DNA of 5,912 bases, from assembly GCA_023428865.1 (NCBI GenBank), contig JAEYWT010000010.1:1-5912 (forward strand), written 5' to 3'. The notes beneath the pieces were generated by a model, which made no database searches, was not told the origin of the DNA, and saw nothing but the letters and a program-made list of their open reading frames with translations. The DNA comes from Bacteroidota bacterium (lineage in GTDB: Bacteria; Bacteroidota; Bacteroidia; Flavobacteriales_F; PHOS-HE28). Shown one piece after another: positions 1 through 5,650 of the stretch. Position numbers and translations under genes: made by a program. Positions within the stretch are counted from its first letter, which is position 1; the number at the start of each line of letters is the position of its first letter.

Positions 1-249
1 CATGTATTCGCTCTTGGTGTAGCCGATACGCTCGATCACTTCACGAGCGATCTGTTGTACGTCCAGGTAGGCCTTGCTCTTCACTTCGCCTGCTAGCACC
101 ACCTGGCCGGTTGTCACCAGCGTTTCACAAGCCACTTTGCTGCTGGGGTCGAAGGCAAGGAAGTGGTCGATCAGGGCATCGCTGATCTGGTCGGCTACTT
201 TGTCAGGGTGGCCTTCGCTAACGGATTCGGAGGTGAAGAGATAGGGCAT
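1..249 (-). CDS. metK: S-adenosylmethionine synthetase, N-terminal part (runs off left edge)
   Basis: MetK makes S-adenosylmethionine from methionine and ATP, releasing phosphate and pyrophosphate, in the cytoplasm. Only the first 83 codons are in the window; the rest of a protein usually near 400-430 residues lies to the left. The reading frame begins with MPYLFTSESVSEGHPDK, the hallmark MetK N-terminus. His14 and Asp16 of the GHPDK motif (ATP and Mg2+ binding), Glu42 in CETLVTTG (K+ site) and Glu55 in AGE fall at the same positions as in the E. coli enzyme. The later stretch with KSKAYLDVQQIA and IGYTKSEYM is typical of Bacteroidota MetK. The ATG at 247-249 is chosen because homology starts there. 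There is no clear Shine-Dalgarno sequence, which is normal for this phylum. The gene lies downstream of gldA on the same strand, but a 126-bp gap with its own promoter-like boxes suggests separate transcription. Identification is very secure. Confidence 0.97.
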   Translation of the reverse strand, partial: MPYLFTSESVSEGHPDKVADQISDALIDHFLAFDPSSKVACETLVTTGQVVLAGEVKSKAYLDVQQIAREVIERIGYTKSEYM

Positions 250-268
250 GTTGTTGAGTTCGAGGGTG

Positions 269-298
269 CAAAGGAAACAGTTCCCGCGGGACCGGCAA
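269..298 (-). promoter_or_regulatory. Candidate Bacteroidota-type promoter for metK
   Basis: Read on the minus strand, a TTG (296-298) is followed after exactly 19 nt by TTCCTTTG (269-276). This is one mismatch from the published Bacteroides -7 consensus TAnnTTTG, with the expected distance to the -33 TTG box. Transcription would begin near position 262, giving a leader of only about a dozen bases before the metK ATG. A second, poorer pair lies just upstream (TTG at 320-322, GATCTTGC at 295-302). I looked for a SAM riboswitch in the 250-375 gap and did not recognise one. The assignment rests on motif matching alone. Confidence 0.45.
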
Positions 299-339
299 GA
301 TCCCATCGGTGTACGTTATCAACCTGGCCTATGTATGTG

Positions 340-373
340 GAAGGTGGGCCTAGGGCTGTGAGGGGCCTCCTTC
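340..373 (-). terminator. Hairpin just after the gldA stop, possible terminator
   Basis: Three bases past the gldA stop codon the minus strand can fold as GAAGG-A-GGCC, a 13-base loop, then GGCC-CA-CCTTC. This is a nine-pair stem with a small internal loop. No run of T follows (the next bases are CACATACAT), so it is not a canonical intrinsic terminator. It could be a transcript-end or mRNA-stabilising hairpin separating gldA from metK. The pairing is directly visible; the function is inferred. Confidence 0.35.
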
Positions 374-375
374 GA

Positions 376-1290
376 TCAGTTCCCTTTCCGGGTAAGCTCT
401 TTGAACACATCCTCTAACCCGCGCTCGCTTTTTTGCAGGCCGAGTACTTGCAGGTTGTTGGCCACGGCGAACTGGAAAACCGCCGGGCGCACATCCGTGG
501 TGCCCGCATGCTCCAGTAGCCAGGTATTGCCTTGCTTGCGATGCGCGTTCAGCACACCCTCGATGTTGGTGAGCGCATTGGCATGTACTTCGCCATTGAA
601 CTCCACTTCCACCACCTCGCGTTGGTGGGTGCTACTGCGCAGCGCACTGGCCTTGTCATCGGCCACCACATTGCCACGGTCTATGATGATGACACGGTCG
701 CAGATGGCTTCCACCTCTTGCATGATGTGCGTGCTCAGCATCACGGTCTTGCGCTCGCCGATGCGTTTGATCAGCCCACGCACCTCCACCAGCTGGTTGG
801 GGTCCAAGCCACTGGTGGGTTCGTCCAGGATCAACACCTCCGGGTCGTGGATCATGGCTTGTGCAAGACCAACGCGTTGGCGGTAACCCTTGCTCAAGGC
901 GCCGATACGTTTGTGCCGCTCCGGTCCCAGACCCACCAGTTCGATCATTTCCTTCACCCGTGGCGTGCGGTTCTTCATGCCATGCAAACCAGCCACCAAG
1001 TCCAGGTATTCCTTCACGTACAGGTCTAGGTAGAGCGGGTTGTGCTCGGGCAGGTAGCCCACGTTGCGCCGCACCTTCAGGCTATCCTTGGCCGTATCGA
1101 AGCCACACACGCTGGCCGTTCCGCTGGAAGGAGGCAGGAAACACGTGAGGATCTTCATCATCGTGCTCTTGCCTGCGCCGTTGGGGCCTAGGAAGCCGAC
1201 CACTTCTCCAGAGCCCACAGAGAAAGAAACCTCGTTCAGCGCTTTTTGCGCGCCGTAGAGCTTGGTGATGTTGCTTACAGAAATGGACAT
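376..1290 (-). CDS. gldA: ABC transporter ATP-binding protein, GldA-like
   Basis: This 304-residue cytoplasmic ATPase powers an ABC-2 type membrane complex. Its length and N-terminus (MSISVSNITKLYGAQKAL) match the GldA family, the ATPase partner of GldF and GldG in Bacteroidota, where the complex is linked to gliding motility and cell-surface export. All nucleotide-binding motifs are present: Walker A GPNGAGKST at 35-43, a Q-loop region GYLPE with Glu82 (common in this subfamily), signature LSKGYRQ at 132-138, Walker B VLILDE at 152-157 with catalytic Glu157, and the switch His188 in STHIM. The C-terminal 80 or so residues form the accessory region, ending in an LEDVFKELT segment as in related ATPases. 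The ATG at 1288-1290 is chosen because family homology starts at residue 1. No permease gene lies in the window, which is expected since gldA is often unlinked to gldFG. The ABC ATPase call is certain. The GldA name is likely, but gliding cannot be concluded because relatives occur in non-gliding species. Confidence 0.9.
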   Translation of the reverse strand: MSISVSNITKLYGAQKALNEVSFSVGSGEVVGFLGPNGAGKSTMMKILTCFLPPSSGTASVCGFDTAKDSLKVRRNVGYLPEHNPLYLDLYVKEYLDLVAGLHGMKNRTPRVKEMIELVGLGPERHKRIGALSKGYRQRVGLAQAMIHDPEVLILDEPTSGLDPNQLVEVRGLIKRIGERKTVMLSTHIMQEVEAICDRVIIIDRGNVVADDKASALRSSTHQREVVEVEFNGEVHANALTNIEGVLNAHRKQGNTWLLEHAGTTDVRPAVFQFAVANNLQVLGLQKSERGLEDVFKELTRKGN

Positions 1291-1296
1291 CCGGTG

Positions 1297-1304
1297 CGAA
1301 AGTA
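1297..1304 (-). promoter_or_regulatory. Possible -7 box of gldA, very close to the start codon
   Basis: On the minus strand TACTTTCG matches the Bacteroidota -7 consensus TAnnTTTG except for one base. It ends only six bases before the gldA ATG. If used, the transcript would be leaderless or nearly so. No convincing TTG is seen at the proper distance upstream, so the call is weak. Confidence 0.25.
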
Positions 1305-1348
1305 ACGAGTGCTTGGCGCGCCGTGGTACAGGGCGGCCACCGTAGGCC

Positions 1349-1356
1349 CATCTTTG
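1349..1356 (+). promoter_or_regulatory. Possible -7 box for the rsgA operon
   Basis: CATCTTTG followed by TGCC matches TAnnTTTG in all but the first base. It lies 38 bases upstream of the chosen rsgA start, so transcription would begin around 1363. The expected -33 TTG is not clear: GTGG at 1323-1326 is the nearest candidate. This box would drive rsgA and, through tight spacing, the three genes behind it. It falls inside the longer possible rsgA reading frame that opens at 1323, which argues for the shorter start at 1395. Confidence 0.35.
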
Positions 1357-1394
1357 TGCCTTCGCCTGCAGAACCGAACTGCGGCGAGCAGAAC

Positions 1395-2351
1395 ATGCCC
1401 ACCGGACTGGTGATGCGATCCACAGGCAGCCGCTACCTGGTACGCGGAGACGATGCCTCGCTGCACGAATGTGTGGCGCGCGGCAACTTGCGCATCAAAG
1501 GCTGGAAGAGCACCAACCCAGTGGCTGTTGGTGATCGGGTGGATTACCTGCCACAGGAGAGTGAAGAGGAGGTGGGTTCCATCATCGAACTGCACGATCG
1601 AACCAACTACCTCGTGCGCAAGAGCGTGAACCTCTCGCACCACAAGCACGTGATCGCGGCCAACCTGGACCAGGCATTGCTGCTCGTTACCGTCGCTCGG
1701 CCACGCACTTCCTACGGTTTCATCGATCGTATCCTTGTGACCGCAGAGACCTACCAAGTGCCCGTGGTGGTGGTGGTGAACAAGGTGGACGATCTGAACG
1801 AAGAAGAGCAGGAATACCTCTTCGACCTGGTGGACACGTACCAGGAAGCCGGCTATAAGGTAGTGATGACCGCAGCGCTCCAAGGGAAGGGCGTTGCCGA
1901 GGTGAAGGAGCTGATCCGTGGCAAGGTATCGCTGGTCGTAGGCCACAGCGGCGTGGGCAAAAGCACCCTCGTGAACGCCATCGATCCGGAGCTGGACCTG
2001 CATACATTGGAGATCAGCGAGGCTAGCGGGAAAGGCCAGCACACCACCACCAACGCCGAGATGTACGAAGTGACCGCACTCGCTGGGGAACGCCCCACCT
2101 TCATCATCGATTCACCGGGCATCAAAGGCTTCGGTCTGGTGGATCTCGATGCCAGCCACATCGGCGATCAATTCCCCGAGATGTTCCGTCTGAAAGGCGA
2201 TTGCCGCTTCAACGACTGTATGCACAAGGCCGAACCCGGTTGTGCCATCCGGGCGGCGGTGGAAGAGGGTGCCATCGCCCAAAGCCGCTACAACAGTTAC
2301 ATCGACATGCTCAATGGCGTGGACGAGGAAAGTCCTTACCGCACCGAATAA
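1395..2351 (+). CDS. rsgA: Ribosome small-subunit-dependent GTPase A
   Basis: RsgA (YjeQ/YloQ) is a circularly permuted GTPase that binds the 30S subunit late in assembly and releases maturation factors on GTP hydrolysis. The 318-residue product has an N-terminal OB-fold region (about 1-70, with STNPVAVGDRV at 39-49). The GTPase motifs follow in permuted order: G4 NKVD at 129-132, G1 GHSGVGKST at 183-191, G2 around HTTT at 216-219 and G3 DSPG at 239-242. The C-terminal zinc-binding set is Cys270, Cys275, His277 and Cys283. All key residues are present. The frame is open back to an ATG at 1323, but those 24 residues resemble nothing in the family. Bacteroidota RsgA proteins begin with a short GLV-x-x-STGS segment, matching the ATG at 1395 (MPTGLVMRSTGS). 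It is the first gene of a likely four-gene operon, with the next start 10 nt after its stop, and is divergent from gldA. Confidence 0.96.
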   Translation: MPTGLVMRSTGSRYLVRGDDASLHECVARGNLRIKGWKSTNPVAVGDRVDYLPQESEEEVGSIIELHDRTNYLVRKSVNLSHHKHVIAANLDQALLLVTVARPRTSYGFIDRILVTAETYQVPVVVVVNKVDDLNEEEQEYLFDLVDTYQEAGYKVVMTAALQGKGVAEVKELIRGKVSLVVGHSGVGKSTLVNAIDPELDLHTLEISEASGKGQHTTTNAEMYEVTALAGERPTFIIDSPGIKGFGLVDLDASHIGDQFPEMFRLKGDCRFNDCMHKAEPGCAIRAAVEEGAIAQSRYNSYIDMLNGVDEESPYRTE

Positions 2352-2361
2352 CCACATCAAC

Positions 2362-3189
2362 ATGCCGCGCATTCTGCTCTTCGTTCCCCTTGCTTTCCTG
2401 GTTGCCTGTAGCGGCACAAGACCCGTGGCCCAAGCGCCAGCGCAAGACCCCAAGCTCACCCTCGCGCAGATGGGAGCCGATGCTACGCTTTGGCAGAACA
2501 GTAGCGCCGAAGCCTATTGGATCTACAAGCAAGCCTATGAAATGGCCACGTCCAAACTGATGTGGAACATCGTGGAACTATCCAAGTCGTACCCCGAAGG
2601 GCAACCACGCCGACCCATGGCGGTGATCGTGGATATCGACGAGACCGTATTGGACAACAGTCCGTACCAAGTGAACGCGGTGAAGAACGGCCGCACCTTC
2701 GACCCGGTCGATTGGAAAGCTTGGACCGACAAGGCCAGCGCGAAACCTTCGCCGGGCGCCTTGGATTTCCTGCTTGCTGCGCGCAAGGCTGCTTGTGAGG
2801 TGTTCTATGTCACCAACAGGGATATGAGCGAAATGGCCAGCACCTTGAAGAACCTGAAAGACGTCGGTTTCCCCAATGCCGATGAAGCGCACCTCTTGCT
2901 GATGAATGGTGCCAGCGATAAGACCGAGCGCCGCGCCAAGGTGCGCTCCACCCACGATGTGGTGCTGCTGGTGGGTGATCAGCTACGCGATTTCGACGAG
3001 CGTTTCAAGGATCGCAGCGTGGATCACGGCCGCAACGTGGTGGATGCCATGGCGGACAGTCTTTCCAAGTACTTCATCCTTCTTCCGAACCCCATGTACG
3101 GCACTTACCGCGATGTGGTGCATGGCAAAGGCAGCGAAGCCGAGAAGCTGCAACGCACCAAGGTGTGGTTCGATCAGAGCGGATATTGA
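2362..3189 (+). CDS. Lipoprotein e(P4)-family 5'-nucleotidase / acid phosphatase
   Basis: This is a 275-residue class C type acid phosphatase of the HAD superfamily. Members dephosphorylate 5'-nucleotides (NMN in Haemophilus) and other phosphomonoesters on the outer membrane. The start MPRILLFVPLAFLVAC is a lipoprotein signal peptide with a lipobox ending at Cys16. No acidic cluster follows the Cys, so it probably lacks the Bacteroidota surface-export signal and faces the periplasm. HAD motifs are complete: motif I DIDET with nucleophile Asp91 and acid/base Asp93, motif II TNR at 151-153, motif III Lys187 in SDKTERR, and motif IV GDQLRDF with Asp206 and Asp210. The frame is open further upstream inside rsgA, but only the ATG at 2362 gives a proper signal peptide. 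It sits 10 nt after rsgA and one base before dtd, so it is co-transcribed with cytoplasmic quality-control genes, an unexpected partnership. The family is secure; the natural substrate is unknown. Confidence 0.92.
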   Translation: MPRILLFVPLAFLVACSGTRPVAQAPAQDPKLTLAQMGADATLWQNSSAEAYWIYKQAYEMATSKLMWNIVELSKSYPEGQPRRPMAVIVDIDETVLDNSPYQVNAVKNGRTFDPVDWKAWTDKASAKPSPGALDFLLAARKAACEVFYVTNRDMSEMASTLKNLKDVGFPNADEAHLLLMNGASDKTERRAKVRSTHDVVLLVGDQLRDFDERFKDRSVDHGRNVVDAMADSLSKYFILLPNPMYGTYRDVVHGKGSEAEKLQRTKVWFDQSGY

Positions 3190-3190
3190 T

Positions 3191-3643
3191 ATGAGGGCTG
3201 TTGTGCAGCGGGTGAGCGAAGCCGCCGTTGACATCGGTGGTGAGCGGCGTGCGCACATCGATCAGGGTCTGCTGGTGCTATTGGGCATCGAGATGGGCGA
3301 TACCGAGGAAGAGCTGGAATGGCTTTGCGGCAAGATCGTACGCCTGCGCATCTTCGGCGATGCGGAGGGGCTTATGAATCTTGATGTGCAACAGGTGCAT
3401 GGGGGTATCCTCGTTGTGAGCCAGTTCACCTTGCAGGCCAGTACGGTGAAAGGGAATCGCCCTAGCTACCTCCGCGCAGCCCGGCCCGAAGAAGCCACAC
3501 CCCTCTATCTCCGCGCCAAACAACGGTTGAGCGAACTGCTCGGGCGCCCGGTGCCCTCGGGTGAGTTCGGTGCGGACATGCAAGTGCGACTGGTGAATGA
3601 TGGACCGGTCACGATCATCATCGATAGTAAACTGCGCGAATGA
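3191..3643 (+). CDS. dtd: D-aminoacyl-tRNA deacylase
   Basis: Dtd hydrolyses D-amino acids (and glycine mischarged on tRNA-Ala) from tRNA, keeping them out of protein synthesis. The product is 150 residues, the normal family length, and acts in the cytoplasm as a homodimer. The N-terminus MRAVVQRVSEAAV is characteristic. The SQFTLQAS stretch holds the conserved SQxT motif at 77-80. The Gly-cisPro motif that enforces chirality is seen as NDGPVT at 136-141 (Gly138-Pro139). The ATG at 3191 follows the phosphatase TGA after a single base, so translation is probably coupled. The stop codon overlaps the next start in an ATGA junction. The call is very secure. Confidence 0.97.
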   Translation: MRAVVQRVSEAAVDIGGERRAHIDQGLLVLLGIEMGDTEEELEWLCGKIVRLRIFGDAEGLMNLDVQQVHGGILVVSQFTLQASTVKGNRPSYLRAARPEEATPLYLRAKQRLSELLGRPVPSGEFGADMQVRLVNDGPVTIIIDSKLRE

Positions 3644-3981
3644 TGCCAACGACAGCTGCCGTGAAGGACCTGCAACAGGAAGTGGACCACTGGATCACCA
3701 CCACCGGTGTGCGCTACTTCGATCCGCTCACCAACATGGCCATGCTTAGCGAAGAGGTGGGCGAGGTGGCGCGTATCATGGCCCGGCGCTACGGGCAGCA
3801 GAGCGAGAAGGAAAGTGACAAGGCGAAGGACTTGGGCGAAGAGTTGGCCGATGTGCTCTTCGTGGTGCTTTGCCTCGCCAATCAGACCGGTACGGACCTG
3901 CAATCAGCTTGGGCCAAGGCCATGGAGAAGAAGAGCCAGCGCGATGCCGACCGCCACCGCAACAATCCGAAACTGCGCTAG
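3640..3981 (+). CDS. MazG-like nucleotide pyrophosphohydrolase
   Basis: This small all-alpha enzyme probably cleaves nucleoside triphosphates (perhaps non-canonical or damaged ones) to the monophosphate and pyrophosphate, a house-cleaning role in the cytoplasm. The 113 residues contain a single MazG domain with the metal-binding pattern EExxE (Glu38, Glu39, Glu42 in SEEVGE) and ExxD (Glu68, Asp71 in EELAD), the defining Mg2+ ligands. Single-domain proteins of about 100-115 residues are usual for this group, unlike the two-domain E. coli MazG, so I do not assign the symbol mazG. Two adjacent ATGs are possible: 3640, overlapping the dtd stop as ATGA, or 3643. The first is taken because a 4-nt overlap is a classic coupling arrangement. 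It is the last gene of the rsgA cluster. The exact substrate cannot be read from the sequence. Confidence 0.9.
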   Translation: MMPTTAAVKDLQQEVDHWITTTGVRYFDPLTNMAMLSEEVGEVARIMARRYGQQSEKESDKAKDLGEELADVLFVVLCLANQTGTDLQSAWAKAMEKKSQRDADRHRNNPKLR

Positions 3982-3994
3982 AGCGATCTGGTAC

Positions 3995-4002
3995 AACGTT
4001 TG
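3995..4002 (+). promoter_or_regulatory. Weak candidate -7 box upstream of the secreted-protein gene
   Basis: AACGTTTG followed by CCG differs from TAnnTTTG in the first base. A CTG at 3973-3975, 19 nt upstream, could stand in for the -33 TTG. A second possible box, TACCTTGC, lies at 4031-4038, closer to the ATG at 4057, but has no -33 partner. Either would allow the 530-residue protein gene to be transcribed apart from the rsgA cluster. No terminator-like hairpin separates the two, so read-through is equally possible. Confidence 0.2.
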
Positions 4003-4056
4003 CCGAACACGCCATTCTACACGCCGCGATTACCTTGCGCACTTATCCCTTAGACC

Positions 4057-5649
4057 ATGGGTTTCCTTCGAAAGTCGACCATCATACTTACGAGCACCAT
4101 ACTGTCCGTTGCACTGCACGCGCAGGGCGACAAAACGCGCTTTAAGGTGCGCATGGGCACCGAAGGTGGTGGCGATGCGCGCTTTCCCGTGATCGGTGTA
4201 GTGAAGTCTGGTGCCAATGCAGTGCTGATCCAACGTCAGGAGGTGGGAGATGATGGAGTGGTGAAAGGTCGCCTGGATCTTTACGATCGGGCCAAACTCG
4301 GGTTCCTGCGCACCCTTCCTCCAGTAGAGAAACTCACCAACAATGCCAAAGTGATCCCTGATCGTGTGGTGGTCTTCAATGATCGCACCATCATGATCGC
4401 TCGGGCACATGGCGCGGCCTCTACGGACCTCCACTACCAGATCCTCGACCCCAACATCACACGGTTGCCGCCGCCTTACGAACCACTCTGTTCCTGGCCA
4501 ATGGCATTGCCAGCACCCACCGCGGTAGAGCCTGCCAACTTCAACTATGCTTACGCGCCGGATAGCACGTTGCTCTTGATGCATAGCCCCATGGTGAACG
4601 CACCAGGGGGGCATAAGGCAATGCTCGGCCTATGGAGCAAGGATATGAGTGTGCGGTGGACCAACGTGCTGCCCGGCGCGGAGGGTTCGTTACGCTCTAC
4701 CATCCTGGATGCCGTAGTCGATACAGCAGGTACAGCCTTTGTATTGGTCAGCGACCGCATGGCCAATTCCGAAGTGCTCGATGGCAAACACACCTCGCGG
4801 ATCACGCTCTTCCGCATCAACAAGGACAGTATCAGCGTCGCACCGGTGAAACTTTCACGCGAGAAATTCCTCACGCATGCTGCCTTGCGACAGGTGCCAG
4901 GCGGTATCGTTCTGGCGGGCGTTTACGGGCTGGTGAAGGATGATCGGATCGTGACCCAAGGTGATCTCGTAGCACGCATCGGGGTGGATGGCCAAGTGGG
5001 CGATCCGATGCTGGTGCCACACACCGAAGAGAATGCTCTGGTCGCAGAAGGTGAACCACCTCCGGTCGAAGGCCAGAAGTTCGTGGAGAAGGATGTGGAA
5101 CGGCTGATGACGGGTATCCGGGTGGTGGATGTGCTGCCGCGCACGGATGGAGGGTTCTTCCTGGTGAAGGAACTCTACTTCATGGAGACCTACTTCGACC
5201 TGAAGACCAAACGCCAGGCCAACCGCTACATCCATGGCCCCTTGCAGGCCACGGCGGTGGGCAAGGGTGGCGCGGCCGAATGGAACGGGCTGTTCCGCCG
5301 TTGGCACAAGAGCGACCGACCGGGTCAGGGCGATGTGATCGCAGGGGTCTTTGCAGACGAGTTGTTCCTCTTCGTATTGGATTCGGAGGAGATGGCTGCT
5401 TTGCGGAAGAGCGGTGGTAAGATGGTGCCCGGGCAGATGAAGGATCCATACACAGCGCATGTGAGTTTCGATGCGAAAGGGCTGCCCCGGGTAAAACCCG
5501 TGTTGAAGAGTGGGAGCGAAACGGGCTTCATGAGCGGCTCGGGCATCCATCGCTTCGGCCCAGCAGAGTACTACGCCATCGGCTCGGAGAAACCCGATGG
5601 TGGGCGCACCTTGCCCGTACGTATCGATCTGGCTACGGAAACGAAGTAG
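4057..5649 (+). CDS. Secreted protein of unknown function, possible beta-propeller
   Basis: I do not recognise this 530-residue protein as a named family. Residues 1-22 form a Sec signal peptide (MGFLRKSTIILTSTILSVAL then HA), with likely cleavage before Gln23, the frequent ...A|Q pattern in Bacteroidota. There is no lipobox (only one Cys, Cys145), no further membrane helix and no recognisable C-terminal sorting domain, so it is probably periplasmic or secreted and soluble. The mature part is rich in short hydrophobic strands separated by Gly/Asp turns. Examples are NFNYAYAPDSTLLLMHSP (162-179), LGLWSKDMSVRW (190-201), TAFVLVSDR (226-234), GGIVLAGVYG (282-291), GGFFLVKELYF (365-375) and ELFLFVLDSEE (435-445). 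This spacing resembles beta-propeller blades of cell-surface proteins in the phylum. That fold is inference. No catalytic motif is visible. The ATG at 4057 gives the intact signal peptide. It lies 75 nt after the MazG-like gene and ends one base from the opposing waaA stop. Confidence 0.85.
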   Translation: MGFLRKSTIILTSTILSVALHAQGDKTRFKVRMGTEGGGDARFPVIGVVKSGANAVLIQRQEVGDDGVVKGRLDLYDRAKLGFLRTLPPVEKLTNNAKVIPDRVVVFNDRTIMIARAHGAASTDLHYQILDPNITRLPPPYEPLCSWPMALPAPTAVEPANFNYAYAPDSTLLLMHSPMVNAPGGHKAMLGLWSKDMSVRWTNVLPGAEGSLRSTILDAVVDTAGTAFVLVSDRMANSEVLDGKHTSRITLFRINKDSISVAPVKLSREKFLTHAALRQVPGGIVLAGVYGLVKDDRIVTQGDLVARIGVDGQVGDPMLVPHTEENALVAEGEPPPVEGQKFVEKDVERLMTGIRVVDVLPRTDGGFFLVKELYFMETYFDLKTKRQANRYIHGPLQATAVGKGGAAEWNGLFRRWHKSDRPGQGDVIAGVFADELFLFVLDSEEMAALRKSGGKMVPGQMKDPYTAHVSFDAKGLPRVKPVLKSGSETGFMSGSGIHRFGPAEYYAIGSEKPDGGRTLPVRIDLATETK

Positions 5650-5650
5650 A

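Noticed and set aside
250..375. SAM riboswitch upstream of metK
   Set aside because: I could not recognise the conserved core of any SAM riboswitch class, and the best promoter lies too close to the ATG to leave room for one.
532..1029. Plus-strand open frame opposite gldA (about 165 codons)
   Set aside because: It is antisense to a fully motif-supported ABC ATPase; its protein has no domain and is unusually rich in His.
1040..1055. Glu in place of Gln in the Q-loop of the GldA-like ATPase (Glu82)
   Set aside because: GYLPE is common in this ABC-2 ATPase subfamily, so it is not a defect or novelty.
1315..1322. GGCGCGCC palindrome as an operator
   Set aside because: It is a single eight-base palindrome in GC-rich DNA with no second copy nearby; too weak to call a regulator site.
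1323..1394. 24-residue N-terminal extension of RsgA starting at an upstream ATG
   Set aside because: The extension has no family resemblance and overlaps the probable promoter; Bacteroidota RsgA proteins start at the position matching 1395.
1762..1776. Run of GTG triplets
   Set aside because: It encodes the Val-rich strand just before the NKVD motif of RsgA; it is ordinary coding sequence, not a microsatellite of interest.
1275..2042. Long open frame on the minus strand opposite rsgA (about 255 codons)
   Set aside because: It lies entirely against a secure gene, is rich in His, Val and Gln with no family resemblance, and is what GC-rich codon bias on the other strand produces.
5488..5500. 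Perfect small hairpin CGGGT-AAA-ACCCG
   Set aside because: It lies within the coding sequence, has only five pairs and no T-tract on either strand, and is most likely chance.
4855..5550. Long open frame on the minus strand inside the secreted-protein gene (about 231 codons)
   Set aside because: The composition looks like a shadow (many His, Leu and Pro), there is no recognisable domain, and the plus-strand frame has a signal peptide and a coherent strand pattern.
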